From Dolichospermum compactum NIES-806 (GTDB lineage Bacteria > Cyanobacteriota > Cyanobacteriia > Cyanobacteriales > Nostocaceae): a DNA stretch of 64,000 nt. Positions within the stretch are counted from its first letter, which is position 1. Every line of letters begins with the position of its first letter. The notes below the pieces were generated by a model. It did no database searches and had not been told where the DNA came from. It saw only the letters and a program-made list of their open reading frames with translations. Shown in pieces: positions 17,314 through 25,677 of the stretch. Where the stretch lies: positions 3,454,496 through 3,518,495 of the forward strand of contig NZ_AP018316.1 in NCBI RefSeq assembly GCF_002368115.1. The letters run 5' to 3'. The translations under genes and the position numbers were made by a program.

Positions 17314-17346
17314 AGATCCCCGACTTCTTAAAGAAGTCGGGGATCT
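17314..17346. repeat. Dispersed hairpin, GATCCCCGACTTC family (copy 3, nested)
   Basis: Perfect stem AGATCCCCGACTTCTT. An extra partial copy (GCCTAAGATCCCCGAC, from 17298) sits outside it and pairs with GGGGATCTTAGGC, giving two alternative folds. It follows ruvB. Confidence 0.85.
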
Positions 17347-17350
17347 TAGG

Positions 17351-18451
17351 CTACAGTAATGATAACTGCTCATTAGGTGGCTTAAACCCCATGTGTTGAT
17401 AGGCGGCTTTAGTTGCTATTCTCCCTCTGGGTGTCCGACTTAAATAACCTATTTGCATTAAATATGGTTCGTAAACTTCTTCAATGGTTTGGGTGTCTTC
17501 CCCAGTGGTAGCAGCGATGGTTTCTAAGCCGACTGGACCACCATTAAAGTTTTCAATAATCACACTGAGCATTTTTCTATCTGTCCAATCTAAACCGCAA
17601 GGATCAACTTGGAATAGTTGTAATGCTTCCGATGCTACAGTTGCACTTATTTCTATAAAGGATTTTACTTCCGCATAATCACGGACTCTTTTTAGTAGTC
17701 TATTAGCTATTCTTGGTGTCCCTCGTGAACGTTTGGCTATTTCTGTAGCCCCGTCTAAATTAACTGAAGTTTGTAATAATTCGGCGGTGCGAGTCACAAT
17801 TTGAGTAAGTTCATCAACTTCATAAAAACGCAACTTTTGAATTAAGCCAAAGCGATCGCGCAATGGGGAAGTTAAAGCTCCGACGCGGGTTGTTGCCCCA
17901 ACTAGGGTAAATTTAGACAAGGGTATACTTCTGATTCTGGCGCTAGAACCCTTACCTATGGTGATATCTAAGCGACAGTCTTCCATGGCTGGATAGAGAA
18001 TTTCCTCTGTCATCCGTGATAACCGATGAATTTCATCTATAAATAATACATCTCCTGGTTTCAGGTTCACCAATAACCCCACGATATCTCGTGGTCGTTC
18101 TAAAGCTGGGGCGCTGGTAATTTTGCAACTTACCCCCATTTCTGAGGCTAAAATCATCGCCATTGTGGTTTTACCTAAACCTGGTGGTCCATACAACAGC
18201 AAATGATCCATGACTTCATTCCTAGATTTAGCAGCTTTAATGGCTATATCTAAGACATCCTTTAAATCCTTTTGGCCGATGTAATCAGCAAAGCGCTGGG
18301 GACGAATACTTTCTTCTGGTTTCCCTTGTTCATTAATGGCAGCTTCTGATTGCAACAGATTTTCTGCGGGGGGTACTTTGGCTGATTCCCGTTGCTTTTT
18401 GGGTTCTCCGTTGGGTTCTGGAGGCTGTTTTTTGGAGGAGATAATCGCCAT
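17351..18451 (-). CDS. ruvB: Holliday junction branch migration helicase RuvB
   Basis: 366 residues. It is the AAA+ motor that drives Holliday junctions with RuvA. Walker A is GPPGLGKT (88-95), Walker B is VLFIDEIHRL (Asp139, Glu140), and sensor 1 is LVGATTRVGALTSPLRDRFG with the arginine finger. The C-terminal winged helix ends LSRTPRGRIATKAAYQHMGF. An N-terminal ~45-residue polar extension (QPPEPNGEPKKQRES) is usual for cyanobacterial RuvB. No ruvA or ruvC is nearby. Confidence 0.98.
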   Translation of the reverse strand: MAIISSKKQPPEPNGEPKKQRESAKVPPAENLLQSEAAINEQGKPEESIRPQRFADYIGQKDLKDVLDIAIKAAKSRNEVMDHLLLYGPPGLGKTTMAMILASEMGVSCKITSAPALERPRDIVGLLVNLKPGDVLFIDEIHRLSRMTEEILYPAMEDCRLDITIGKGSSARIRSIPLSKFTLVGATTRVGALTSPLRDRFGLIQKLRFYEVDELTQIVTRTAELLQTSVNLDGATEIAKRSRGTPRIANRLLKRVRDYAEVKSFIEISATVASEALQLFQVDPCGLDWTDRKMLSVIIENFNGGPVGLETIAATTGEDTQTIEEVYEPYLMQIGYLSRTPRGRIATKAAYQHMGFKPPNEQLSLL

Positions 18452-18721
18452 AATTTTCAGGGATTTCAGAAGTACAGAAATGGGGGTTTAATCATTCGTA
18501 GGTAAGATTTAGTATAGGATATTTGGGGTTGCTTGAGAATACAGATATTTATTTAATTTTGTAAATTTACTATTATAGGGCTTACGCATTGACAAAGTTT
18601 TCTAAATATGTAATGTGGATTTTATCTCTTGTAGGGTGCGTCCTCCAATGACCCCAACCCCCTCCCCGCAAGCGAGGAGGGGGCTAAGATGTAACTCATA
18701 CAGATGAAACCCGCTGTATCT
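18452..18721. other. Spacer with dispersed repeats
   Basis: It holds GCTTACGCATTGACAAAGTT with TATCTCTTGTAGGGTGCGTC (18580-18643), a relative of the repeat at 28781-28845. A hairpin of CCCCCTCC/GGAGGGGG arms (18655-18685) follows. No gene is seen. Confidence 0.6.
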
Positions 18722-19858
18722 TTAGAAATCAACTCCACGCTTTAATTCTACGCCTTGATTTGCATAGTGTTTATGACAGTAAACCTCAGAGTGAATACTA
18801 GCTAAATCAAAATAAGCGGGTTGGTTTTGACAGCGCCCGGTGATGATCACTTCTGTATCACGAGGTTTGCGGAGGAGGGCTTGAACAATGGGATCAACGG
18901 GTAACAATTCTAAATCAACAGTGGGATTGAGTTCATCAAGAATAATTGTTTTATAGACACCAGAGGCGATCGCAATTTTGGCAATTTCCCAACCTCTTTC
19001 TGCTTCTATATAGTCTAAATCTTGACGAGAATTTCGCCAAACAATGGCATCCCGTCCACAGCGTTGATGATCTACAATTTCTGGATAGGATTGTTGTAAG
19101 GCGGCGATCGCTGCGTCTTCAGTATAACCACTACCGCCTTTGAGCCACTGCATAATTAATACACGGGTAGAACCAGGGTGATTGATGCCTCTACCAATTG
19201 CTTGCAAAGCTTTACCCAAAGCGCTGGTAGATTTACCCTTACCTGCACCTGTATAAATTTCAATGCCTTCAATAAAAAGTTCTGCGGCTGTGGGGTGGTG
19301 ATGGGGTTTCATTTCCGAATGCAAATCCGCAATATCCAATAATTGTGGCGGTGCTGCGCGTCCAGTGGTGATGATTTCCAGTTCTTGGGGTTTAGATTTT
19401 AAAGTATTGACTACCTCATCCACTGACAGCAAACCCAAATCCAAAACCGGGTTAATTTCATCCAGGACAACTACCGAATACAATCCCGAAGCGATCGCCC
19501 CTTTGGCTACATCCCAACCCCTTGCAGCCTCTGTTCGATCAAAAGCTGTAATTTGATCATGACCAAAAAATTCCGCTCTCCCGGTGCGAACCTGATCAAT
19601 TAAATGGGGAAACCCGCGCTGTAATGCAGCGATCGCTCCATCTTCATCATAATCTCGTTCTGGCCCTTTCAAAAACCGCAACAATAAAACCCGGCTAGAA
19701 TCACTAGGTGTATTTATTCCCAGCCCAATTGAGCGCAAAACCACCCCTAAAGCCGCTTGGGACTTACCTTTCCCAATACCATCATAGACGTGAATTTGAC
19801 CCGTAAGCCGCTCAGAACGGACTTGCGCTGTGCGAATACCGATACCGTTCCTTGTCAT
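18722..19858 (-). CDS. Fused double BtuR/CobO-type P-loop protein
   Basis: 378 residues made of two homologous halves. Each has a CobA/BtuR-type P-loop: DGIGKGKSQ (26-34) and GAGKGKST (204-211). Each also has the RTGRAEFFG or RCGRDAIVW segment, AARGWDVAKGAI or AERGWEIAKIAI, and VVVLDEINPVLDLG or IILDELNPTVDLE. Single-domain members transfer adenosyl from ATP to corrinoids in B12 synthesis. Both halves keep their nucleotide loops, so both may be active, or one may be regulatory. Duplication and fusion are seen directly; the exact reaction is inferred. Confidence 0.85.
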   Translation of the reverse strand: MTRNGIGIRTAQVRSERLTGQIHVYDGIGKGKSQAALGVVLRSIGLGINTPSDSSRVLLLRFLKGPERDYDEDGAIAALQRGFPHLIDQVRTGRAEFFGHDQITAFDRTEAARGWDVAKGAIASGLYSVVVLDEINPVLDLGLLSVDEVVNTLKSKPQELEIITTGRAAPPQLLDIADLHSEMKPHHHPTAAELFIEGIEIYTGAGKGKSTSALGKALQAIGRGINHPGSTRVLIMQWLKGGSGYTEDAAIAALQQSYPEIVDHQRCGRDAIVWRNSRQDLDYIEAERGWEIAKIAIASGVYKTIILDELNPTVDLELLPVDPIVQALLRKPRDTEVIITGRCQNQPAYFDLASIHSEVYCHKHYANQGVELKRGVDF

Positions 19859-19991
19859 CTTTTGAAAAGCTATAAAGTGGCAATTCTTATCTTAACGAAA
19901 CTAGAATCACTCAATTGTGGATTGACGTTAGCGAAGCGTACGCAGCGCAGCGAGTATTTTTCCGTCCTCAAATACTAGGGTAGGCACGGGG

Positions 19992-20218
19992 TGGGGTAGG
20001 CCTCACAAGGGTAGGTTTTTAATATTGTCTGTGAAGGCAAGACTGGGAAGACTTGGAGGGAACGTAGACAAGGAAGAGTTTATCCGCACAATAGTCTTTT
20101 AACGGTGTGTTATTGTTGCCAAAAAACATCATCCTGTAGGGTTTTCCTCCCTTGTCACCTTGTCCACCTTGTCGCCCAAGTCTTGCCCTCACCAGAATGT
20201 AAAAAACCTACACCTGTC
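19992..20218. mobile_element. Foldback (MITE-like) insert with imperfect inverted arms
   Basis: The arms TAGGCCTCACAAGGGTAGGT and, inverted, TAGCGCCCTGACAGGTGTAG, then GGCAAGACTGGGAAGACTTG against GGCAAGACTTGG, give a long imperfect palindrome of ~230 bases. The flanks GGGTAGGCACGGGG and GGCGCTACCCCTACAT are contiguous at 13545-13575, which acts as an apparent empty site. No protein is encoded. Confidence 0.65.
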
Positions 20219-20272
20219 AGGGCGCTACCCCTACATTAAATCCAAATTTTTTAATCTAAAATCTCAAATTCC

Positions 20273-20350
20273 CAGTCAAAAGTCAAAACGCAGACAGTAT
20301 AGGCTTTTAGGAGATTTATCATGGTTGGTTTATTTACGCTTTTGTATACT
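20273..20350. repeat. CTAGTAC-ended dispersed element, copy 2 (degraded)
   Basis: Inverted relative to the 25373 copy. It shares AGGCTTTTAGGAG, TGGTTGGTTTATTTACGC and the GTCAAAAGTCAAAACG end, but the CTAGTAC tips are lost. Confidence 0.6.
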
Positions 20351-20523
20351 ACGGTGGGCAGTTTTATCTTTGCGTATTCAAGCTGGACAGATGTATTAAT
20401 AAAATCAATCTAAATATCCTGTCACACTCAGATCATAAATGTCAGAACAATGAGATAATTGCCGATTATCCGTATTCTTTCAGTTATACTCTGTACAACT
20501 AAGTCAAAAAAAACGTAATCCCC

Positions 20524-20556
20524 AGATCCCCGACTTCTTGAAGAAGTCGGGGATCT
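20524..20556. repeat. Dispersed hairpin, GATCCCCGACTTC family (copy 4)
   Basis: Perfect stem AGATCCCCGACTTCTT with almost no loop, only 34 bases before the fraC start. If transcribed it would sit in the fraC leader. Confidence 0.85.
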
Positions 20557-20590
20557 AACTAACTCCTAAAATCTTCTTGTTGTTACCATT

Positions 20591-21127
20591 ATGTCTGATG
20601 AATTATCACTACCCATAATCTTGCCTATTGGGGCGATATTTTTTGAAATATTATTCTTACTAACTGCCATTCCCATAGAAGCCTATGTTCTTCATAAATG
20701 GTTAAAGTTTGATAAAAAAACCAGCATTTTTTATGCCATTGCCTTAAATGTTTTTTCGAGTGTCATTGGCTGGATTGTGTTTTTCACAGTCGAACCGATG
20801 TTACCTATTCCGATCAAAGCCGAATTGATTAATTATGTATTTTTCAATAAGATTAAAGCTTCTAGCATTAGTACAATGATAATTTTATTATCATTTACTA
20901 TTTTCATGGCGACTTTCTTAGTTAAATTTTTATTGATGAAGATCCTCATCATTTTTATGGGTGAAGGCGGAAAAAACACCCAGCCAGAACCCATTTCTTC
21001 ACAACAAAGAGCTAGTTATATGAATATAGCTAAGTTGCAGAATACTAATTTAATCACGGCAACATTAATAGCAAATTCACTCAGTTACAGTGCCATAACC
21101 TTCATCATATTAATTCGCTCTCGGTAA
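20591..21127 (+). CDS. fraC: Filament integrity protein FraC
   Basis: 178 residues with about three to four membrane spans (ILPIGAIFFEILFLLTAIPI; IFYAIALNVFSSVIGWIVFF; IIILLSFTIFMATFLVKFL). FraC, FraD and FraE were shown in Anabaena 7120 to be needed for long filaments, septal localisation and cell-to-cell transfer. Length, topology and the following fraD and fraE in the same order make the assignment firm. A hairpin repeat ends 34 bases upstream of the start. No strong ribosome site is seen. Confidence 0.93.
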   Translation: MSDELSLPIILPIGAIFFEILFLLTAIPIEAYVLHKWLKFDKKTSIFYAIALNVFSSVIGWIVFFTVEPMLPIPIKAELINYVFFNKIKASSISTMIILLSFTIFMATFLVKFLLMKILIIFMGEGGKNTQPEPISSQQRASYMNIAKLQNTNLITATLIANSLSYSAITFIILIRSR

Positions 21128-21168
21128 AATGATCAATATTCATCATTGCATTAATTAGAGGTAATCTC

Positions 21169-22206
21169 ATGAACTTTTTATTGAAGGAAATAGGTGGGAT
21201 ATTTAAATATATTCAGGATTTATTTGCAGGAGTGCAAAAATTTCTGACACCAACTAAAGCATACTCATGGCAAACACTTATCTATTTGAGTGTTTTTTCT
21301 TGGGGAATATCATATTTTGCCGTAGGGTATATTAGGGATATTATTGCCTTTTGTGGTTGGTTATTTTTATTAGCAGGAACAACTTGGTATACTACCGACG
21401 ATCCTTTAAGAATTCCCGGAACTTTTATGCCAGTTGGGGCAGTAATCACGGGCTTTTTAGTGAGCGTCTTTGCCTTTGGACACAAAGAAGGTGTATTAAC
21501 ATCGAATACGATAGTTATTTGGCCAACAATAGCTGCCATAGTTACAGCCATACCTAATTTCTTTGAAGGTACAGGTGGAAAATTAGCAAAAGCCAAACTT
21601 CCTAAATTACAAGATCGTCAAAAAGTTGTAGTTTTATTAGCTTGGTGTATGCTAATTAGTTGTTGGCTTCAGTTTTACTTCGTGATAGATAAATGGTTAA
21701 AAGAATATCCCAGTTTACGAGCAGATAATTTTCAGAAAAGTGCTTTTGTGATTAGATTAGAACCACCAGCACGAAAGCCAAAAACTGGTGATTTGATCTT
21801 AAATAAACTACAACCCTTAATTAATCAACAACTTGCCAATAAACCTTGGGGTGAAGTAGAAAAATGGTTACTAGAAGCTAATCAGCAACTAGGCAACTTG
21901 GGAAGAAGAACGATTAATAGTAATTTAGGTAAATCTCAAGAAAAGCTATTGTGGCGAGTTGAACCGCGTGTAGTCGGTATCAACTCTGGTGGATATAGGC
22001 TGGATATTTTGACAATTTGGGGGGGTCCCAGCGCCAACGCTCAAGGATATTACTGGAAAAAATCTTGTCTGATTCAACCATCTAACTCTGATAAACAAAC
22101 AGATAATAAAAATACCGTTGCTCGTCTTACTTGCGATCGCACAAGTAAATTTATCATGGGTTCTCCACCAGCACAACAACAAGAAAGTAACAAGAAATTA
22201 CTATGA
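21169..22206 (+). CDS. fraD: Septal junction protein FraD
   Basis: 345 residues. The N-terminal half has about five membrane spans (TLIYLSVFSWGISYFAVGYI onward to VVVLLAWCMLISCWLQFYFV). It is followed by a ~170-residue domain on the far side of the membrane (YPSLRADNFQKSAFVIRLEP onward). FraD is a structural part of Anabaena septal junctions, the channels between neighbouring cells. It follows fraC by 41 bases with GAGG before its ATG, and overlaps fraE by four bases (ATGA), so the three form one operon. Confidence 0.93.
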   Translation: MNFLLKEIGGIFKYIQDLFAGVQKFLTPTKAYSWQTLIYLSVFSWGISYFAVGYIRDIIAFCGWLFLLAGTTWYTTDDPLRIPGTFMPVGAVITGFLVSVFAFGHKEGVLTSNTIVIWPTIAAIVTAIPNFFEGTGGKLAKAKLPKLQDRQKVVVLLAWCMLISCWLQFYFVIDKWLKEYPSLRADNFQKSAFVIRLEPPARKPKTGDLILNKLQPLINQQLANKPWGEVEKWLLEANQQLGNLGRRTINSNLGKSQEKLLWRVEPRVVGINSGGYRLDILTIWGGPSANAQGYYWKKSCLIQPSNSDKQTDNKNTVARLTCDRTSKFIMGSPPAQQQESNKKLL

Positions 22207-22982
22207 ATGTAATTAGAACTGTCGTCATGGCTAAGAATGTATTTCAGGAAGTGATCCGCGATCGCATTCTGTACATCATCGGTTTTTATGCTATCATCCT
22301 GGCTATTGCCTTCCGTGCCATTCCCGAATTTGCCGGCACCACCAGTAATAAAATATTTTTGGACTTTGGTTTGGCAACAATGAACGTCATTGGTTTAATT
22401 GTCGCTATATTTATCGGCACAGGATTAGTTAACAAAGAAATTGAAAAACGCACTATTTTAGTATTAATTGCCAAACCCATCAGCCGCAGTGAATTTATTG
22501 CTAGTAAATATTTAGGGTTATCAGCAGTTATCGGTGTCCTCATTACTGCAATGACAATAATTTTTTTAGGATTCTTACAAGTTGGTCAAGTATCCTATCC
22601 AATTACTAGCATTTTTCTGGCTACGCTATTCATATTTTTGCAATTATGTTTAATTACTGCCGTAGCCATTACTTTGGGCGTTTTTACTAGTTCACCAATA
22701 GCTACATCCCTAACATTTGCAGTGTATTTAATGGGGAATGTTACTCAATATCTAGTGGCATTAGGTAAATTAAGTCAGAATCCTGGGATGGAACGCATTA
22801 CCCAAAGTTTATATCTAATTTTGCCAGATTTATCTAGATTAGATTTAAAAAATGATGCTGTTTACGGTTTGCAAGCACTACCTGATCCAATCAGATTAGT
22901 TACCAATGCAGGTTATAGTTTACTGTACAGTTTTATGTTGTTAGCGATCGCCATTATTATTTTCTTAAGACGAGAATTTTAA
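22203..22982 (+). CDS. fraE: ABC-2 type permease FraE
   Basis: 259 residues with six hydrophobic spans, the layout of an ABC-2 permease (ILYIIGFYAIILAIAFRAIP; LVNKEIEKRTILVLIAKPIS, the typical ABC-2 cytoplasmic loop; and a final LYSFMLLAIAIIIFLRREF). FraE is required for heterocyst maturation and filament integrity with FraC and FraD. The partner ATPase is not encoded next to it. It is translationally coupled to fraD (ATGA). Confidence 0.93.
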   Translation: MNVIRTVVMAKNVFQEVIRDRILYIIGFYAIILAIAFRAIPEFAGTTSNKIFLDFGLATMNVIGLIVAIFIGTGLVNKEIEKRTILVLIAKPISRSEFIASKYLGLSAVIGVLITAMTIIFLGFLQVGQVSYPITSIFLATLFIFLQLCLITAVAITLGVFTSSPIATSLTFAVYLMGNVTQYLVALGKLSQNPGMERITQSLYLILPDLSRLDLKNDAVYGLQALPDPIRLVTNAGYSLLYSFMLLAIAIIIFLRREF

Positions 22983-23071
22983 ATAATACTCAGAAAGATG
23001 ATTTGTTTGATTAATTTGATTTAGATAATTATGATTAATAAATCAGAAAAATTTCTCGATAACAAATAACA

Positions 23072-23104
23072 AGATCCCCGACTTCTTAAAGAAGTCGGGG
23101 ATCT
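23072..23104. repeat. Dispersed hairpin, GATCCCCGACTTC family (copy 5)
   Basis: Perfect stem AGATCCCCGACTTCTT. It sits 90 bases after fraE and 45 before purN, where it may end the fra transcript. Confidence 0.85.
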
Positions 23105-23148
23105 GAAACTCTCGACCTTCAAAAATTTTGTGAAAATAATTATTGTCT

Positions 23149-23796
23149 ATGATTCACGATTCTCCCATAAATACTACTGATAGTCTCATTTATCCTGATC
23201 TTTATAATCACCAAGTTTCATCTAATCAGCCTTTGAAACTAGGAATTATGGCTTCTGGCAATGGTAGTAATTTTGAAGTAATTGCCCAAGCCATTGCCGA
23301 CGGTAAAATTAACGCGCAAATTCAAGTTCTAATTTACAACAATCCTGATGCGAAAGCAGCAGTTAGGGCTAAAAATTGGTGTGTAGAATCTGTATTGTTA
23401 AATCATCGAGACTACAAAAATCGTCAAAAATTTGATCATAAAGTTGTCCAAACACTACAGCAGTATAATGTAGAATTCGTGATTATGGCGGGATGGATGC
23501 GATTAGTAACACAAGTTTTAATTGACGCTTTTCCTAATCGCATGATTAATATTCATCCCAGTTTATTACCAAGTTTTAAAGGCGTGCAAGCTGTAGAACA
23601 GGCTTTAGTTGCGAAAGTCAAAATTACTGGCTGTACTGTACATCTTGTTTCTTTAGAAGTTGACAGTGGCGAAATTTTAATTCAAGCGGCTGTTCCCGTT
23701 TTACCAGATGATACATCAGAAACACTACACGCGAGAATTCAAATCCAAGAGCATCGGATTTTACCAATAGCAATTTCTTTGTTAAAAAGGGAATAG
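23149..23796 (+). CDS. purN: Phosphoribosylglycinamide formyltransferase
   Basis: 215 residues from ATG at 23149 (a TTG six bases earlier is in frame). It transfers the formyl group of 10-formyl-tetrahydrofolate to glycinamide ribonucleotide in purine synthesis. Diagnostic stretches are LGIMASGNGSNFEVIAQAI, FVIMAGWMRLV, INIHPSLLPSFKGVQAVEQA with the catalytic Asn-His pair, and GCTVHLVSLEVDSG with the catalytic Asp. A ~28-residue N-terminal extension precedes the core. The stop codon lies inside a heptamer repeat tract. Confidence 0.96.
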   Translation: MIHDSPINTTDSLIYPDLYNHQVSSNQPLKLGIMASGNGSNFEVIAQAIADGKINAQIQVLIYNNPDAKAAVRAKNWCVESVLLNHRDYKNRQKFDHKVVQTLQQYNVEFVIMAGWMRLVTQVLIDAFPNRMINIHPSLLPSFKGVQAVEQALVAKVKITGCTVHLVSLEVDSGEILIQAAVPVLPDDTSETLHARIQIQEHRILPIAISLLKRE

Positions 23797-23838
23797 GGAA
23801 TAGGGAATAGGTAATTGGTAATTGGTAATTGGTAATAG
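23789..23838. repeat. STRR heptamer tract at the purN stop
   Basis: GGGAATA heptamers pass into GGTAATT heptamers. The purN stop codon is read within the first unit, so the repeat forms the last residues of the gene. Confidence 0.85.
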
Positions 23839-23922
23839 AGGAAGAGTTTTATTACCACTGACAACTGACAAATGACCACTGACTAATGTTAAAATTCTCA
23901 GTGAGAAATTTAGGATATTTTT

Positions 23923-25365
23923 ATGTCAGTTGTAACTAACCCAATCAAATTCGGTACAGATGGTTGGAGGGGTGTGATAGGTGAGGAGTTTACCTTTGAA
24001 CGTCTGGCATTAGTCGCAACCGTAGCAGCCAAAGTTTTACATAATACTTACTTTTCCCAAGTGGGTAGCCGAACGATTATTATCGGTTATGACCGCCGAT
24101 TTATGGCGGAAGAGTTTGCCCGTGTGGTTGCCAATGCTGTCACCGCAGTTGGTTTTGATGTCCTGTTTAGCGAAACTTTTGCCCCAACTCCAGCTTACAG
24201 TTGGGCGGCTAAAGAACTCAAGGCTTTAGGGGCATTAGTTGTAACAGCTAGTCATAATCCTGGTGCATATTTAGGATTAAAAGTTAAAAGTGCTTTTGGT
24301 GGTTCAGTACCACCGGAAGTTACTCAAGAGATAGAGGCTTTATTATCAGAAAAAGTTGCCCCGGCGGCGATTCCAGGTAAGGAAGAAACCTTTGATCCTT
24401 GGCCGAGTTATTGTCAAGCATTAGCGGCTAAAGTTGATATTGACAAAATTAAGGAATTTATCGCAACTGGCAAGTTAACAATATTTGTGGATGTCATGCA
24501 CGGGGCAGCTGCCGGGGGATTAGCCCGATTATTAGGGGAAGAAGTTAAGGAAATTAATAGCGACCGTGATCCTCTGTTTGAAGGTGGTGCGCCTGAACCT
24601 TTACCAAAGTATCTTTCCCGACTATTTACAGTTATGAAAACCCATCGGAAAACCCATAAAACCGGTTTAACTGTGGGTTTGGTATTTGATGGAGATTGCG
24701 ATCGCATTGCCGCCGTAGATCAAGATGCTAATTTCCTCAGTTCCCAAATCCTAATTCCCATCTTAATTGACCATTTAACCCTGCGCCGCAACTTTCAGGG
24801 CGAAATCGTCAAAACTGTCAGCGGTTCGGACTTAATGCCCCGTGTAGCCGCATTACATAACCTTTCTATCCATGAAACAGCAGTAGGTTATAAATACATT
24901 GCTGACCGAATGTTAGCCACCCAGGTATTGCTAGGTGGTGAGGAATCCGGTGGGATTGGTTATGGTAGCCATATTCCCGAACGCGATGCTTTATTATCGG
25001 CACTTTATGTATTAGAAGCAGTGGTAGAATCAGGGTTGGATTTAGGTGAATATTATCGCTATTTACAACAACAAACTGGTTTTTCATCCAGCTATGATCG
25101 GATTGATTTACCTTTAGCAAATATGGAAGTCAGAGGGCGACTATTAAAACAGTTGCAATCTCAACCTTTAACAGAAATTGCGGGTAAAGGTGTAATTAGT
25201 TGTCAAACAATTGATGGTTATAAATTTCGTCTGGTTGATCAAAGTTGGTTAATGATTAGATTCAGCGGTACTGAACCGGTTTTACGTCTTTATTGTGAAG
25301 CGTCCACACCAGAGGAAGTTCATAAAACTCTAGCTTGGGCGGAAAATTGGGCAGAATCAAATTAA
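23923..25365 (+). CDS. Phosphoglucomutase/phosphomannomutase family protein
   Basis: 480 residues, alpha-D-phosphohexomutase fold. The catalytic serine loop is VVTASHNPG (Ser110), the metal loop is FDGDCDRIA (256-260), the sugar loop is GGEESGGIGYGSHIPERD, and the phosphate loop is MIRFSGTEPVLRLY. These enzymes swap the phosphate between C1 and C6 of hexoses (or hexosamines). The sequence alone does not settle whether glucose or mannose is preferred. It stands alone between purN and a repeat-rich spacer. Confidence 0.93.
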   Translation: MSVVTNPIKFGTDGWRGVIGEEFTFERLALVATVAAKVLHNTYFSQVGSRTIIIGYDRRFMAEEFARVVANAVTAVGFDVLFSETFAPTPAYSWAAKELKALGALVVTASHNPGAYLGLKVKSAFGGSVPPEVTQEIEALLSEKVAPAAIPGKEETFDPWPSYCQALAAKVDIDKIKEFIATGKLTIFVDVMHGAAAGGLARLLGEEVKEINSDRDPLFEGGAPEPLPKYLSRLFTVMKTHRKTHKTGLTVGLVFDGDCDRIAAVDQDANFLSSQILIPILIDHLTLRRNFQGEIVKTVSGSDLMPRVAALHNLSIHETAVGYKYIADRMLATQVLLGGEESGGIGYGSHIPERDALLSALYVLEAVVESGLDLGEYYRYLQQQTGFSSSYDRIDLPLANMEVRGRLLKQLQSQPLTEIAGKGVISCQTIDGYKFRLVDQSWLMIRFSGTEPVLRLYCEASTPEEVHKTLAWAENWAESN

Positions 25366-25372
25366 TTGATAA

Positions 25373-25476
25373 CTAGTACAACACGGCATAAATAAACCAA
25401 CCATTCTAAATCGTTAAAAAGCCTATACTGTCTTCGTTTTGACTTTTGACTTTTGACTTCTGCCCTGCGATACTAG
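25373..25476. repeat. CTAGTAC-ended dispersed element, copy 3
   Basis: From CTAGTACAACACGGCATAAA to the GATACTAG end, with the GACTTTT heptamer run inside. It aligns with the copies at 4940, 46799 and 54672. Confidence 0.75.
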
Positions 25477-25498
25477 CCTAAATGAGTTATGAACAACA

Positions 25499-25531
25499 AG
25501 ATACCCGACTTCTTAAAGAAGTCGGGTATCT
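25499..25531. repeat. Dispersed hairpin, GACTTC family (copy 6, compensated variant)
   Basis: The stem reads AGATACCCGACTTCTT against AAGAAGTCGGGTATCT. The C to A change in one arm is matched by G to T in the other, so pairing is kept. Confidence 0.85.
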
Positions 25532-25677
25532 GACTTTTACAACATAAAATTTAGCCAAGGAATAAATTCCCTGTCTAACAGCTAAAGTCGGTTTTAACCG
25601 ACTTGTTTTAAATATATTATTTGGGTATTTTATCAGGTTTTGGTGATGAGTAGATAACAATTTTCAAGTATCAGTAA

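Larger units (their letters stand above)
19859..20590. other. 732-base gene-free spacer upstream of fraC
   Basis: It holds a GCGAAGC-type short repeat (19928-19955), the foldback element at 19992-20218, a degraded CTAGTAC-family copy at 20273-20350, and a hairpin repeat at 20524-20556. Short open frames here translate repeat DNA and are not credible genes. The fraC promoter must lie between the hairpin and 20590, or further up through the repeats. Confidence 0.7.
25366..25677. other. Spacer made of three dispersed repeats
   Basis: It holds the CTAGTAC element (25373-25476), a hairpin of the GACTTC family (25499-25531) and a smaller hairpin (AAGTCGGTTTTAACCGACTT, 25584-25603). No gene is seen. 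Confidence 0.75.

Noticed and set aside
20160..20399. 79-codon plus-strand frame
   Set aside because: It translates the end of the foldback insert and a degraded CTAGTAC element.
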